Numbered from the stretch's first letter, positions 26,541-38,560 are shown. The stretch is DNA of 64,000 bases from Branchiostoma lanceolatum (GCF_035083965.1 NC_089722.1:20763142-20827141), one strand, 5' to 3'. Translations and numbers: made by a program. The notes: generated by a model from the letters alone, not told the origin.

Positions 26541-27941
26541 GTGTAACACGGATCTCTGTACGTAATGCTATAACCTCACTACATGGTATCATTTATGTCG
26601 ATTTTTGGTCGTTTTCTTGACGAAATCATTTTTTTTCTTCTGCAATCTTGTGGTATAGATGTAATATGGTCATTTTTCAGGATATCAAAGTCCGAAACCA
26701 CAATGCAATGATATTTCCGAACAGTTGTAGCAGTCAGATGCGGTCCTATGTGTCATGCAAATCAAGCCTGCCTGAAATTTCTTGCTCACTTTCCATATAA
26801 GGCAACGGCGATACAAGAATTTTGGAATGTATTGCCATATAAGGTCATATGGTGTGCGACACAGTGTTGAACCGGCATCGAAGCATCGAAGCATGCATGC
26901 AAGGTAAAAGCCAGGACATTGCGTTTGAAGGCGCCGAAACGCAAAAATACGCCCAAAGCAAGCCGGAGCCCAACGTCTGCTTGGAGAGTAACCAAAATAC
27001 ATCCCCCGATTACATTCAGTCGCAATTAGTACCATTCAATTAACAAAGACGTCTGTACGAAATATACACCTTCTGGTGTCATCGAAGATGGAATGTTACA
27101 AACCATACTTCCAGTCCTCGATTCCTCCCTCCAAGCTGCCTCCAAGTACTAGTAACCAAATTAAATTCCTTGGTGACATTATTGTGAACATAACAGTTGA
27201 TTCGAAACTTGGCACTGCGGCTCTTTTTTGAGAAGCAAACAATGCACAATCGTGATTACATACAGTTGAAAGATATTTTCTGCTCAAAAGAGCGTTTTTC
27301 GTATTAAAAGCAGATTCCGAAGGTAGGGGTAGTAGAACCAACGGTTTCTTTAGTTTCATTTCGGACCTTTTAATCAAGTATGATTCTGTCTAAAGAGGAG
27401 TCTTGGTGTTGTTACTCAATCTGCTGAAGATTCATATACTAGTACGACAAAGTCGTCTCGTCACTAATGACGTCATGGAAGAATGACAGGATGCTCTGGA
27501 ACACGGTTTGGAGGCGACAATTACACCAGAAATACCAATAGATAAACAAAAATTGTCTGAAATCAAACGGTGCACCAGTACATATTTATTTTCAGACTAC
27601 TATTCTTTAAAAGTCTTCTATGATTACACAATGCAAAAGCCGGAAGCTCATAAATCTAATTGTGACGTCATAAATGGGAACTGCCCAGATTGGCTAGAAG
27701 TTAGGTCAGTTCACCCAGTTCCTGTTATACTGCGTCCCCATCGGTCACGCTGTAGTTTTCGGAACTCCTAATTTTCCTAATTGCCGTTCTAGAACGGCTT
27801 TTAGCGGACTTATTTCGAATCACGTCTTGCCAAGGTGTTTATCGCCATATCAAGGTTGTTCTTTTCAACTTCTTTGACTTCGTTTCGCGTTGGAAGAGAA
27901 GATTTTCCACATCGAGGAGACTGTACGAGGTTGTTGTCGCC

Positions 27942-30320
27942 ATGAAGCCGCGACAGCTCGGTAGTGTGTTGGTGACAGCCGCGTTCTTGCTGCACGTGAT
28001 GGTCGCCCTGCAACAGGGACAGATCTTCCTGACGGAGGAGGGAGTCGTTCGCGCCGTGCTGGACTCGGACGGTTCTGTCACTGAGAACGGAAACTTGCGC
28101 GTTCACCAGGTGAGAATAGACCGATCCTGACGTCCATCACAATTAGCAGTTAAACCAATGACAGCGTGGTAATAATTGGTTCGACCAATGAGAGAGTGAC
28201 TGCATGTCCGTCAAATATTTGTACCTTTATTTTCTTCAGTTTGCAATTCTACGTTTTGACGATGGTGGAGAGGGCTATCACGGTGATCGGGCTATCAACG
28301 TGTACATCGTACCTATAGGCCTAAAATGAGCTCTAAATTTATGGCATTAGACTGATAATGAGGAGGGTGGTCTGTCTCTCATTTTTAGGCCTCTTTTGCA
28401 GGATATCGTCCACTTCTATTTCTAGAATAGGAAATAAAAGAGTTATTAGTTGATATTCTGTGGCTCCCATACTCGTAAAACCAACTTCGTAAGAGGTGCG
28501 TATGGGAGCCACGGAAAACCAATTAGAATGGCACACAGGTATTTATGCTGAGTTCTAACATCCCATGACAGGTGACTAGCCTGTCTAACATGTTCTTTTG
28601 GCTGTAAGTGCTTTAGAATGATACCTTAACATGTTCCACCGGCCGGGATGTTCTAACATCCCATGACAGGTGACCACCCCGGACACCATGGTAGTGGCGA
28701 CCACGGCGGGAGGGGGCGACGATGGCCCCGTCAGGCTGGTGTGGTGTACCGTGCTCCGGGGGGAGGCCAGGGAGGACAGGGTGAGGAAGTACGAGGGCAT
28801 CCTGAAGGAGGTGGAGTCGGGAGACAGGTATGATCAGTGTAGCAACTACGCACGTTCGTTTCGTTCCTTCGGACCCTTGTAGTGAGTAGTGGCGCTGTGT
28901 CACTACTCACTACAAGGGTCTGAAGGAACTAAACGAACGGGCGCCACTGCACAGGGCAGCAAGTTTCCTTGATGTTTCCGCAACAGGGTATACTTTTGCA
29001 GAGATCTACTGATCTGATTAAGAGGTCGGCCGAGGTACATTGTTTTAAACTCATTCATATTGTACGTGGTTGATGTAAGTGTGTCTCGTGTGTATATACT
29101 TTGCAATAAAGATAATGTAGAACCCCTAAAATCACTTAGGTGAATTTTCCAGTTGTCCAAGTCAAATGAAAGCTCTTAGAACACGCCTTCACAAGAGTAC
29201 AGTACGCCCTTTAGAACGAGTTATTGAATACACATAGATTTATAAGATTTCTTTAAACTCAAATTTACATACTGAATTTGGTCCCCAGAGTTAATGCAAT
29301 ACACCTTTCTCACGCGGCGGATATGATAGAATGAAAACAAGGCCATTGTGGCGAACATTTGACCGATCCTAATAGTCCGTCACAATTAGCAGTTCATGAT
29401 TACATGATAATTAGAGAATCGACCAATGAGGAAGTGGCTGCATGTCCGTCAAATATCTGCATTTCTATGTTTTATTTTGCATTTCTACGTTTTGACGGAG
29501 GAGGGCGGGGACTATGGGATTGGTCAACGTGCAGTGGCTCTAAATTGCTACATCTTTTCTGTGCATTGTGCTAGTTATGATAATGATAATTTGATATCAT
29601 ATTTGAAAACCTAGTGTGACTTGGGAGGAAAACTAAATCTGTAAATTATATATGTTTCTTTGCCTCATTGGCCTCGTCTTCATTCTATCATGTCCACCGC
29701 GTGAAAAAGGGGTATAGGCCATAATATCAATCAGTATCTGGACCTACTTTCCGCAGGTATTTCGTGCGCTTCCTGAAGATTTGTCGCGCTTTGCGAGGTC
29801 CCCTGGCCCCCGAGTATGACGACGTGGACCCTACCCCGGGGGTGTGGGGGTGGGGGTGGGGATGGATGTGTGACCTGTTCCGCACCATCCTGCGGGCTGT
29901 GCAGGACTTCTGCACCTGGGTGGTGGACATGGTCACCGCAGCCGGGCTCCGTGAGTTTTTTTGTTGTTGTTTATTTGCAATAGAAAGTGACAACAGTAAA
30001 GCAATAAAGAAGGAAACTAAATGATAGTAATATAATTGTGCACGGCTGGCCAGAAGCTTGAAAGTTTATAAGATGGCCACCTTTATCAAATTAATATTAA
30101 ACCAAATTAATTAGCATATAAAATACATATTACATTAGAAATTGTGTTTGTTTTTTCTATGAAGACAGAGCCTGGTAGAGATAAAGTCAGAAGTATAATC
30201 CATACAGGAATACATATTATCTTTTATCTAGATTTATCTAAGCATGCTTAACGTTATATGTATATTAAAGAGCACTTCAGGCACAAATTGATATATGGAT
30301 ATCAATTGATATTGATATTG

Positions 30321-30352
<32 letters not shown>

Positions 30353-32002
30353 AACAACACTATTCAGGTATCTATGCCTAATCTTTGTCGCTAAGAAGCG
30401 ATATAACGATGTTACATGACTCTGTAAGCCTGTAACGGAATGATTTTGTACTTGACCTTTCCCCAGGACCGACCCTTGACCCACTGGATGACCTCCCGGT
30501 CAATGACACCTCCCCGAAGCTGACCTACGCCAGGGTGGCGGGCCAGGACAGGGTATTCGGCCGAACCAAGGGTACGTCTGTCCAGTTCTCATAAAAGCAA
30601 TTGTTTTCATCATCATCATCTAATGCTTTGGTCCCATTTCCAATCCGGGGCCCGGTCGGGCAGTTTGTTGGAACGAAAAATATGATATAAAAGACAACAA
30701 AAGAGAGAAAACGTTAAATAGATACTGCTTACCATCTTCATATATGCATCTTTTGTTTTTGTCCTTTTCGTAAACAGCGCGGCCGGGCCCCGGATTGGAT
30801 GATGGGACCGAAGCATAAGCAATCCTTCAAAAACCTTGGGTGTCATATCAATATATATTTCCGTGCTAGTTCTGATGTTTATCTCCGTACAAGTGAAATA
30901 TGGTATTGTTTATGGTGTGTCTGTTTGTTTATCTGTCTGTGTGTGTTTCCACACTTACTTCCACGGGCTTGGCACGTCGGGAACACTGACAGGAAGTTAG
31001 CTCAAAGGTCCCAGAATAAGGTATTTCATTTCCCACAGCTATATGCACATCTGTTACCTTATGAGAGACAGTGTCAATGGGGAATGCATAGACAGAATGA
31101 GCGAGAAATTCACTATAATGAAGAGAACAAGATATTCACAAAAACTCTTACTCTTATTGTTTCTTAGATTAGAAAATCCCTCGATGGCTGTGATTTTGGA
31201 GAAACGTGTGATGTATCTCCCAACATGAGAAATTTTTGAATCTTACCTTAATATCATTGAGCTCTTTTCTCCGCGTTGTCTCCATATCCAGCCATTGCGA
31301 CTGGGCTGAAGTCCTGTTACGTCCAGCTGGACAGGTGCGAACACAGGATCCGTCCGGGAGAGACTCAGGACGGACTACGCAATGACGGGAACAGGGAGCT
31401 GATGAACTGCGGGTGTATGGCCAAGTTCTCATCGTAAGTATCACTGATGTTGACAATATGATTGACAGGTAATGCTACGGTTACATTTGCACCGGTGCCC
31501 GTAGGTGGTGGAGTCCCGGCCGGGCCCCCGAAGACACACATTTTTCCCGGGGGACTGTCGGACACCGGAAAGATACCTCTAGGTGTTCTCACGATTAGCT
31601 CACGGCGCCTATTTGTTACCAGGTTCCGCGTTGATTTTAACTCCGTTTTAAAAACCTCCATGGCCCCGGCCGTGCCTCAAAATAACACGGTAGCCGCAGG
31701 GTGCCCCGGCCACGTAGGAGTGGGAGTCACGCCCGCAAGTGCAAAAAAGCCCGTGAATTGCCCGGCAGTGCCCATTTTTGACCTAAGCATTCATCGGACG
31801 TCATTCATGGCTTATATCAAGACTCATCAAAGCAGCTAGTCTTGAGACTTAGACAACTGGCTCCCAATGAGTTGCGTTATTTGCAGGTCTGGATAGAATC
31901 CATGCCATGCGTAGCCTGACTAAATCCCGCTTCTAGCAGCCCTTCTACTGGTCAGGCTCATTCAGCCCCCGACAGCGAGAGATTGTGTAACACAGGCTAC
32001 CA

Positions 32003-32045
<43 letters not shown>

Positions 32046-32063
32046 CGTGTGTGCGTGTGTGCG

Positions 32064-32106
<43 letters not shown>

Positions 32107-32365
32107 ACGATTTTCATTGAAAATGATTCAAATAGGCAGCATCATAGGCTACATTTTGAAGATCGTATCTTTCCAACACAGATGCATCCAGAAGTTGAAC
32201 CTTCCCCTGTCGGAGGAAGCGCGTCAGAGATGGCACCGTTCCGAGCCGAAGTGCTACCACCACGACCTGGACCACGTCTGCACCGCCAACCTGGGTCTGT
32301 TCTGCGCGCGCTGGGAGCTGAAGCCGATCGCCAAGGAACACGTTTTCGCCTCCGCCGGCCGCTGA
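27942..32365 (+). CDS. Secreted group III phospholipase A2-like protein, probably non-catalytic
   Basis: Exons 27942-28109, 28670-28827, 29757-29950, 30467-30571, 31292-31433 and 32182-32365 join in frame to 316 codons plus stop. Residues 7-23 form a signal peptide (LGSVLVTAAFLLHVMVA). The middle (about 57-208) is unassigned and includes a tryptophan/glycine run WGWGWGW at 139-145. The C-terminal third resembles group III secreted phospholipase A2: SCYVQLDRC (216-224), GETQDGL (231-237), CGCMAKFSSC (248-257), then PKCYHHD, and C289 and C297. Family enzymes have CCxxHDxC at the active site. Here Leu221 stands at the His position, Asp222 is kept, the second Cys is Tyr218, and the Asp pair of the CxCDxxF motif is absent. 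No calcium-loop WCG motif is visible. I infer a secreted binding or structural protein, not an active lipase. Assignment rests on spacing and short motifs only. Confidence 0.65.
28119..28290 (+). mobile_element. MITE-like repeat family C, copy 1
   Basis: GACCGATCCTGAC, CCATCACAATTAGCAGTT, CGACCAATGAGAGAGTG, GTCCGTCAAATATTTG and CTACGTTTTGACG occur in the same order at 29361-29533 and, reversed, at 57225-57393. It lies in intron 1 of the PLA2-like gene. Confidence 0.8.
28553..28576 (+). repeat. Duplicated splice-acceptor segment
   Basis: TTCTAACATCCCATGACAGG followed by TGAC occurs here and again at 28651-28674, where its AG is the acceptor of exon 2 of the PLA2-like gene. The upstream copy is a decoy or alternative acceptor; using it runs into a stop (CTG TCT AAC ATG in another phase), so it is probably unused. 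Confidence 0.6.
28853..28939. mobile_element. Foldback with 41-bp arms
   Basis: Arms CGTTCGTTTCGTTCCTTCGG and its reverse complement, both with ACCCTTGTAGTGAGTAGTG, flank a 5-bp loop. Located 26 bp after the donor of exon 2 of the PLA2-like gene. Confidence 0.8.
29361..29533 (+). mobile_element. MITE-like repeat family C, copy 2
   Basis: Second copy of the 28119-28290 repeat, in the same orientation, in intron 2 of the PLA2-like gene. Ends with GGGCGGGGACTATGGGATTG, also found reversed at 57225-57393. Confidence 0.8.
30316..30348. repeat. (TA)n microsatellite
   Basis: About 16 TA units in intron 3 of the PLA2-like gene. Confidence 0.85.
30895..31165 (+). repeat. Interspersed repeat family D, copy 2
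   Basis: Shares GGGAACACTGACAGGAAGTTAG, GGTATTTCATTTCC, GTTACCTTATG and CACAAAAACT-type words with 43825-44155 in the same order. It lies in intron 4 of the PLA2-like gene. Confidence 0.6.
32005..32104 (+). repeat. (GT)n microsatellite, about 100 bp
   Basis: GT/GC-interrupted dinucleotide tract in intron 5 of the PLA2-like gene, 78 bp before the exon 6 acceptor. Open in several frames, giving artefactual Cys-Val ORFs. Confidence 0.95.
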
Positions 32366-32525
32366 GCTACGGGCACGTTTCAAGGAGAATTCCACTTTTA
32401 TTCTTTAGGAGGCCTGTTGTGCATATGGGAATATGGCATAAAAACTTCGGAGCAAAAGATTGACGTGTGCGTTCGCCTCCAACGGCCGCTGAGCTACGAG
32501 ACGTTTCAAGGAGAATTTTACTTTA
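32345..32525 (+). repeat. Duplication of the PLA2-like gene's terminal exon end
   Basis: The block GTTTTCGCCTCCGCCGGCCG CTGAGCTACG with the stop codon recurs from 32470 as TTCGCCTCCAACGGCCGCTG AGCTACG, followed in both by TTTCAAGGAGAATT. A 123-bp direct duplication that begins inside the last coding exon and includes the stop. Confidence 0.8.
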
Positions 32526-32635
32526 CATGTTGTTACAGGGGCCATTCCCATTGGCTTTTTAAGCTAGGGTGTGCTCCCTAGTATAAATGTTGTTACAGGG
32601 GCCATTCCCACATTCGCGGGTTGTGTAAAACAGCA

Positions 32636-33075
32636 TGTGCTTTGCCAGTGGTCTTGTTTACGGTTACATGAAAAGTTGAATTTCTTATGTTTGTTGGATT
32701 ACGCCGTAAGTTGCACGTATATTTTCTTCTGGTCTTGACATTTCGGCTTATTTGCATTGCTTGATCGCAATTGATTTATTATCATACTACGTTTCCAAAC
32801 GATATCGATGTTTTCGAAATAGATGAAAAATGAAATTGAAAAAAAAGAAAGAATGTGGGTTACGGATTGTTTTTAAAACATGACATGCTTTGCCAGTGAT
32901 CTTGTTGACAGGAATATGAAATTGTGCATTTGTATTTTGCTTTACGCCATAACTTGCACGTTCTATTCGATATTCACGTACTGTCTTCTTATGGTCTTTT
33001 CCTCATTTGCATTGCTTGATTGTATTTCATGTATCATATGTTATCACGTTACTAAACGAATTTTTTCGAAATAGA
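32636..33075 (+). repeat. Diverged about 245-bp tandem duplication
   Basis: CATGTGCTTTGCCAGTGGTC ... TTTTCGAAATAGATGAAAAA is followed by CATGCTTTGCCAGTGATCTT ... TTTTCGAAATAGATAAAATC, with TTGCATTGCTTGAT in both. Non-coding, 3' of the PLA2-like gene. Confidence 0.75.
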
Positions 33076-33586
33076 TAAAATCTTATGTTAAGAAAATTGT
33101 TATGTACTAAGTGAATATTGTTGGGTTTCAGTAAGTGAAGGTTTACCCATAACTGTTAACGTCTCCTATGGAATCATGACGCATTTGTTGTAGAATTAGG
33201 TGGTTAAAATGATGTGAAGCAGGGTTGTTTTGTTCTATCTCTTCTATGCAATCACCGGGTAAATCGCAAAGAATGTCTTAAGTTGTATGAAATACCATTG
33301 TCCTTTAGAAGTCAATGATAACGATATGTTGATGTTTCAGTAGTTCCTAGGTCTGCGCCAACAGCTGACTAAAGAAATGTATTTGCGATGGAGATCAATC
33401 TCTGCTTCTGGGGTATATGCGTTCACGGTTTGATTGATGATACAGATAAGGGTAGTTGGATACGACCGAGCGTAATGTAAAAGTTTAAGACAGATCTCCA
33501 CACGATAGCGATGTACATTTCCATGTCGTGTTCATTTAAAGCAGTGTGCATGGTTGTCAGCAGAGCCCGCGAAGGGAGGGGGCGAC

Positions 33587-33933
33587 ATGTCCTTGGTGCT
33601 GAACAAGTGCACGCCCAGATAAATACACCTGTCCTTTGCCCTGAACTCTGTCAATACACAAACACACAGACCTATCCTTGGTGCTGAACACCGTCCATAC
33701 ACAGACACACAGACATGTCCTTGGTGCTGGATACCGTCCAGACACAGACCTGTCCTTGGTGCTTGATACCGTCCATACAAAGACACACGAACTTGTCCTC
33801 GGTGTTGGAAACCGTCCATACACAGACACACAAACCTGTCCTTTGTGACACAGAAGTAAACAGACCTATTCGTGTTGGTGAACACCATCCATACATAGGT
33901 AAGCACACCTGTCAAGGTACTGAACCATGTTCG

Positions 33934-34017
<84 letters not shown>

Positions 34018-34112
34018 CAAACAGACATGTACTTGGTGCTGAACACCATCCACGCACAGACAAACAGATCTGTCAAGGTGCCGAACACACACATGTCCGT
34101 GGTGCTGAAGAA
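33587..34112 (-). repeat. Degenerate 40-45-bp minisatellite with internal (CA)n tract
   Basis: CCTTGGTGCTGAACACCGTC CATACACAGACACACAGA-type units recur about nine times. A (CA)n microsatellite at 33939-34015 interrupts the array. Loose units recur at about 36097-36175. The minus-strand ORFs rich in CVCVWT are products of the repeat. Confidence 0.8.
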
Positions 34113-34799
34113 ATACAAAGAAATACCCATTCAATCCAGAGAAAATAAAAAGAGTAGATTGCGGCTATTCCATTGTTGATTCCCCCATGCATACATATCA
34201 AACATGCCATACGGGATTTCCACTTCTACAAGATAGCTGTTTTCATGGCCTAGTTTTATTTCCTGTACTGGAGTGAGCGTCTTAAACAAAACGACGACGT
34301 CTTTGTGTGAAGTGAAACGTCAGTACAGGTAATAGAAAACATCACAAGAAATAAAACTTTGATGCTGACGCATGTGTGATACGGACTCAATTTTCTTCCT
34401 TTCCCGAGATACGCATTGTCTTCCGAGGAAGGTCACATTTATTGACTTGTATTTCCAACCCACATTCGATATATCCAATGTCACCACATTTTATTGTATC
34501 CAAAGGAATTCAGCTTCTTCGGGTGAACTGCGGTCACAGATGGTCTTTCTGAATTGCTTATTTTGTCTTAAAACAAAATCTTAATCACCCCTGTTTGCAA
34601 CAAAATATTCAAAAATTATACAATTGCATTGCTCTATTATCACAACCATGAAGAAACACCAAGAACTACAAATAATCCATTTCACTAACAATTACCCTAT
34701 CTATTTTTTAGGGTAACATAAGTGCTGCTTTATTGGTTATCGATTAATAATCCGAATCTATCTTCTAAGTGATAGTGCGTCGTTTGAATCGAGCAAAAA

Positions 34800-34956
34800 A
34801 TGGCATCATTCAAACGAAGTTGTCATATTGATCTAAAACCTCGAACTTCTGAGACTATCCCGGATTCTGAACCACTGCTTCTGAATCACGGACTGGAACA
34901 TGTCCGTAGGAGACCATTAACAGTTACATCAATGGATTCTGACAGGCTGTTGGAAC
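34800..34956 (+). CDS. Orphan first-exon candidate, product unknown
   Basis: ATG at 34800 opens 52 codons (begins MASFKRSCHIDLKPR, ends MDSDRLLE) up to a strong donor AAC/GTGAGT at 34957. A leucine run after an acidic residue, SEPLLLNH, resembles a dileucine sorting signal of membrane-protein tails. No second exon of matching phase was found within the window, so this may be spurious or the start of a gene with a very long intron. Confidence 0.25.
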
Positions 34957-35257
34957 GTGAGTCATTCAACATTTCTGTGCATCGGTGTAATTTTAGCCTC
35001 CATAGCAGGCTCTCTGGGCCTTTTTGGGGCTTATAGTACACGTTTGTGCGGCCAACCCGTAACCATTCGTCTTCGGGCTGGCTGCACAAACGACCGAGTA
35101 CAAAAAGAAGTCATCATGCAAAAAGTGTATTATAAGCCCTATGGGGGATAATTGATGTATATCTTCTAGGCTCTTGGTGAAGCAGTTCAACGGTCTTTTC
35201 CAGACATTGCTGGGCTAACGCACGTCCGCTATATACACATGTATATATCTTTTTATC

Positions 35258-35529
35258 AGGCTTGAATACATATGCTTGAATACATATGACATCCTCTGGA
35301 GACCCAAAAACTAATGCGAAAGTGAAAAATGGCATTGAACTCCATATTAAGCATTCCATAGCTCACACTTATACATCACCTGTGAGACCTCTATACCAAT
35401 GCTTCCAGTTCTTCCCTCCGCATCTCGTTCATTGATGAAATATGTAGTAATCTGTAACAGTTCTAACCATCACAGGCGAAAATCAATGCGCGCGCGGATG
35501 TCATCCATACAATTAAGTCAGTGTGGCCT
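35258..35529 (+). mobile_element. TIR element family B, copy 3 (shorter)
   Basis: Starts AGGCTTGAATACATATG with TGACATCC just inside; ends GGATGTCATCCATACAATTA then GTGTGGCCT. CAATGCGCGCGCGGATGTCA here matches the reverse of TGACATCCGCGCGTGCAT at 13208. Confidence 0.6.
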
Positions 35530-36800
35530 TATACACATTAAACGAACAATGGTAATAGTAAATTATAGATATGATAACAATAAATCAAAGTAGGAAGACA
35601 AACTAGACCAAATCTTCAAAACCGTCCATTTAACAAAATCCAAATCCTTATTCATGCGGCCGGTCAGAGAGATCACATTTTAAAGCTTGCTTGAATGATT
35701 TCAGAGTGGCTGCTGATTGTGTCACTGGTTTCCCTTGATTTCTCGCTATAGCCGTTCGGAAAGCATTGACAAGCCTGCCGGCAACGGCTGTACATCACTC
35801 TCTAATTTCGTTCCTTATCGCTCTCCTCGTTATCGTTATCGCAAACAAATCTAACAACCGGCATGACACTACAGGGAAATCTCTGATAATCAGTGGTCAG
35901 CCCCCGAGGAGCCTGGTCAAGATGACCACAAACAGAAAACGCCGGACAGCCAGCAATAACACATGAGCTGCTCTGGGATTGAGAAAGAATAGCTCAGGAA
36001 TACAAACGAGGAAAACAAACGCTGAACACCGTCGCTACACTGGCTAATGTACCAGTCCATGGGGCTGTACAGTGCACACAATCCATGCACAAGTTAGCGG
36101 ACATGTCCTTGGTGCTAAACATAGTGTACACGCAGGCAAACAGACCTGTCCCTGGTGCTGAACACCGTCCACAGTTTTCAAAACCGATAACCTAACTTGG
36201 CTCTAATTGCATGGCGCTGCCTGTGTGGTTTGCGATGTTCAGCTGTTTTGCTTTCAGATCGGGCCCTTTTAGAGACACACAGCATCAGCCTATGGGCAAC
36301 GGTTCACTGCTGCGCAATCTACGAGTGGCTCTAGAGAAACAGCAACATACAAATAGTGCCCTGCGTGGCAGTGAAGATATAAAGCCCATCTCGCCAATAA
36401 AGTAACGCCATCATGCATTACACACGTTCCCTTGCGTCTCATCATGCGTGGACGAGGTTAGATCAATCCATTTCTGGAAGAAAAGAAATGAACACCCCGT
36501 CTGTCCATATAGACAGATAAATCTTCGAATAACGTCACATGACGATTGGTAACCCGGCCCTTTTCTGTCGTTTGAAACTAACGGTTTTCCCTGGTGGGTC
36601 GCTCCCATTGGACAGCCACACTGATTAATAGATGGGACGGAAAACCATCATAGACATGTAACATATGAGCTCATATGAGATGATATTAGGGCGTGTCGAC
36701 CAAAACGTCACCTTTATTTCTACCTGTCCGTTGTAGGTATAACTTCCGGTCCACACCCCAGAAAAAAGGTTTAATGCTGAGGAATTTTGCACTGTTTTTT

Positions 36801-37057
36801 GAGGTACCGGCCTTTCTCTCTCACTCAAAACATCTATTTAAAGCAAGAGAAAAATGTGGCTAAGTTAATATTGGGACCTAACGAAAATCTTAAGGTAAAA
36901 GGTCACGAAAAAAAGAAACAGTTCAGTGCCAGAGGATTTCTATGCTGTCTGCTGAGGTACCGGTCCTTTTTCTCACTCAGAACATCTACTTGAAGCAGAG
37001 AGAAATATGAATGAGTTGATTTTATTACTGAACCAAAATCGTGAGGTGAAAGGTCAA
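36801..37057 (+). repeat. 152-bp period tandem duplication
   Basis: GAGGTACCGGCCTTTCTCTC ... AAGGTCACG is followed 152 bp later by GAGGTACCGGTCCTTTTTCT ... AAGGTCAACG. Two diverged copies. Confidence 0.75.
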
Positions 37058-38029
37058 CGTTTGACTGCAAGCGGAGCCCCTGTCGGTTGGAAACGGAACT
37101 GACGCGAGGGACATCCGTCAGTGCTACAGGCTCCATCTTGGGTACGTCATGAGAAGCCATGAATTTTCAATAACCACACGGAAGGGCTCGGCTTGTGTGG
37201 TGGGCTCCACTTTAATTCCTCGTCCTTGTGGCCGGAGGTAAGCATCATTACATTCACTATTACAACAGGAAGCAACAGACTGCTCTACTAACAGATGTTA
37301 TTCTCTTCTTAAATCTCAACTGTTGGTTGTTTGTATTTTTTTCTGAAACATTGCGATGCTTGTTGGTTTGTGAATACAAGTGGCAAAGGAAAGGACGTTA
37401 CAGCAAAGACATTCGTCAGTTTTTTTCCATTTGTTGTTTTATTTGCGAGACAAGAACTATGCCCCTCGCGAGGCCTCAATTCAGCATGTCGGCCTGATGG
37501 CTTGAGTGTGTGTCATCAGCGAATCGTTAGCACCACACGGCTGATGGGGAGTGATAGAACGGCCACATCTATGCCCTAGATGCTTTCACATACAATGTCC
37601 ATAAGTGATAAAAGGGTGCGAATCTAATTTGAGGCGTGACGTTGTAAAGGGGAGAGAGAGAGAATACAGTAAAATCGAACGGCACGGCAAAGGTTAAACA
37701 GGTGTATTTTTACTGTAAAAGCAATTATATAGAACCCCCAATGATGGGGTTAATTCTACCGTACTGGTTTCGTTCTGTAAACATATTTCCATATGCTCGT
37801 AGTGGGAATAATGTCCGTTATATGGTCCCCAAAGGGCGTTGAACAGATCTAGCAGTAAGGCTGCGATGTACGCAAAGGGGGAAAGCGTATATTGGGAAGT
37901 AGGGAGCCATTCCAGGTATTGTGTGTACGTACTTACAAGCACATAAATTTTTGATAAAGTTAATAGACTACTTGTGCAGCTCGCATGGTCTCTAGAGGAA
38001 GGAAAGGATTGTGTGTGCATGCCTTACGG

Positions 38030-38560
38030 CGTATGTAAACTATGTATTAACATATAGTGGCTATTTTACTGTCTCTTATGACTGTATAGCATATACATAC
38101 ATACATCGTATTCTTTAAAATCGCTTACATGGAAAGAAAACTGTTTAAATTCATTGACTTATCTTTTAAGCGTAGATCTACCGCATGTTTTAACATATAA
38201 CGGCTATTTTAATGTCTCTTTTGTCCGTATAGTTACACACTTGATCTTATATTTTTTCTGTTAAATCGCTTACTTGAAAAAGGAAATTGTTGAAATTCAT
38301 TGACTAATTTTTTCAGTGTAGATCTACCGCATGTATTAAAATATATTTAAACGGCTAGTTATGTACTTCATCTTAAAATCATTCTGTAAAATCGGTTACG
38401 TAAAAAGGAAACTGCATATGGTATTGAGTCATGTTTTCAGCGTAGATCTACCGCGTGTATTAACATATAACGGCTAGTTTTATACTTCATCTTATAACAA
38501 TTCTGTAAAATCGCTAACACGAAAAAGAAACTGTATTTGTCCGTGCAGACGTACCGTATC
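38030..38560 (+). repeat. Four-unit tandem array (about 100-146 bp units)
   Basis: GTAGATCTACCGCATGT-type words at 38172, 38318 and 38442, with degenerate flanking units near 38030 and 38543. Each unit also carries ACATATAACGGCTA and TCTGTAAAATCGC words. Confidence 0.8.

Larger units (their letters stand above)
23181..27941. other. DNAJC30 3' region and intergenic sequence
   Basis: No exon is supported. AATAAA at 24359-24364 and 25151-25156 are candidate polyadenylation signals; the first is just upstream of the family B element end. The rest contains that element, an AT-rich block at 26290-26460, and a tRNA-Arg-like relic at 26462-26540. Confidence 0.5.

Noticed and set aside
31462..31839. 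A 125-residue plus-strand ORF with Gly/Pro-rich sequence after exon 5 of the PLA2-like gene
   Set aside because: No acceptor fits its frame with neighbouring exons, and the composition reflects a GC-rich, Pro-Gly-biased intron; no domain recognised.
32005..32463. ORFs starting in the GT microsatellite and running into the last PLA2-like exon
   Set aside because: The microsatellite is intronic; the true exon begins at the acceptor at 32180-32181, where the frame matches the upstream exons.
33532..34134. A 200-residue minus-strand Cys/Val-rich ORF
   Set aside because: It is a translation of a (CA)n tract plus a minisatellite; no start context, exon structure or domain.
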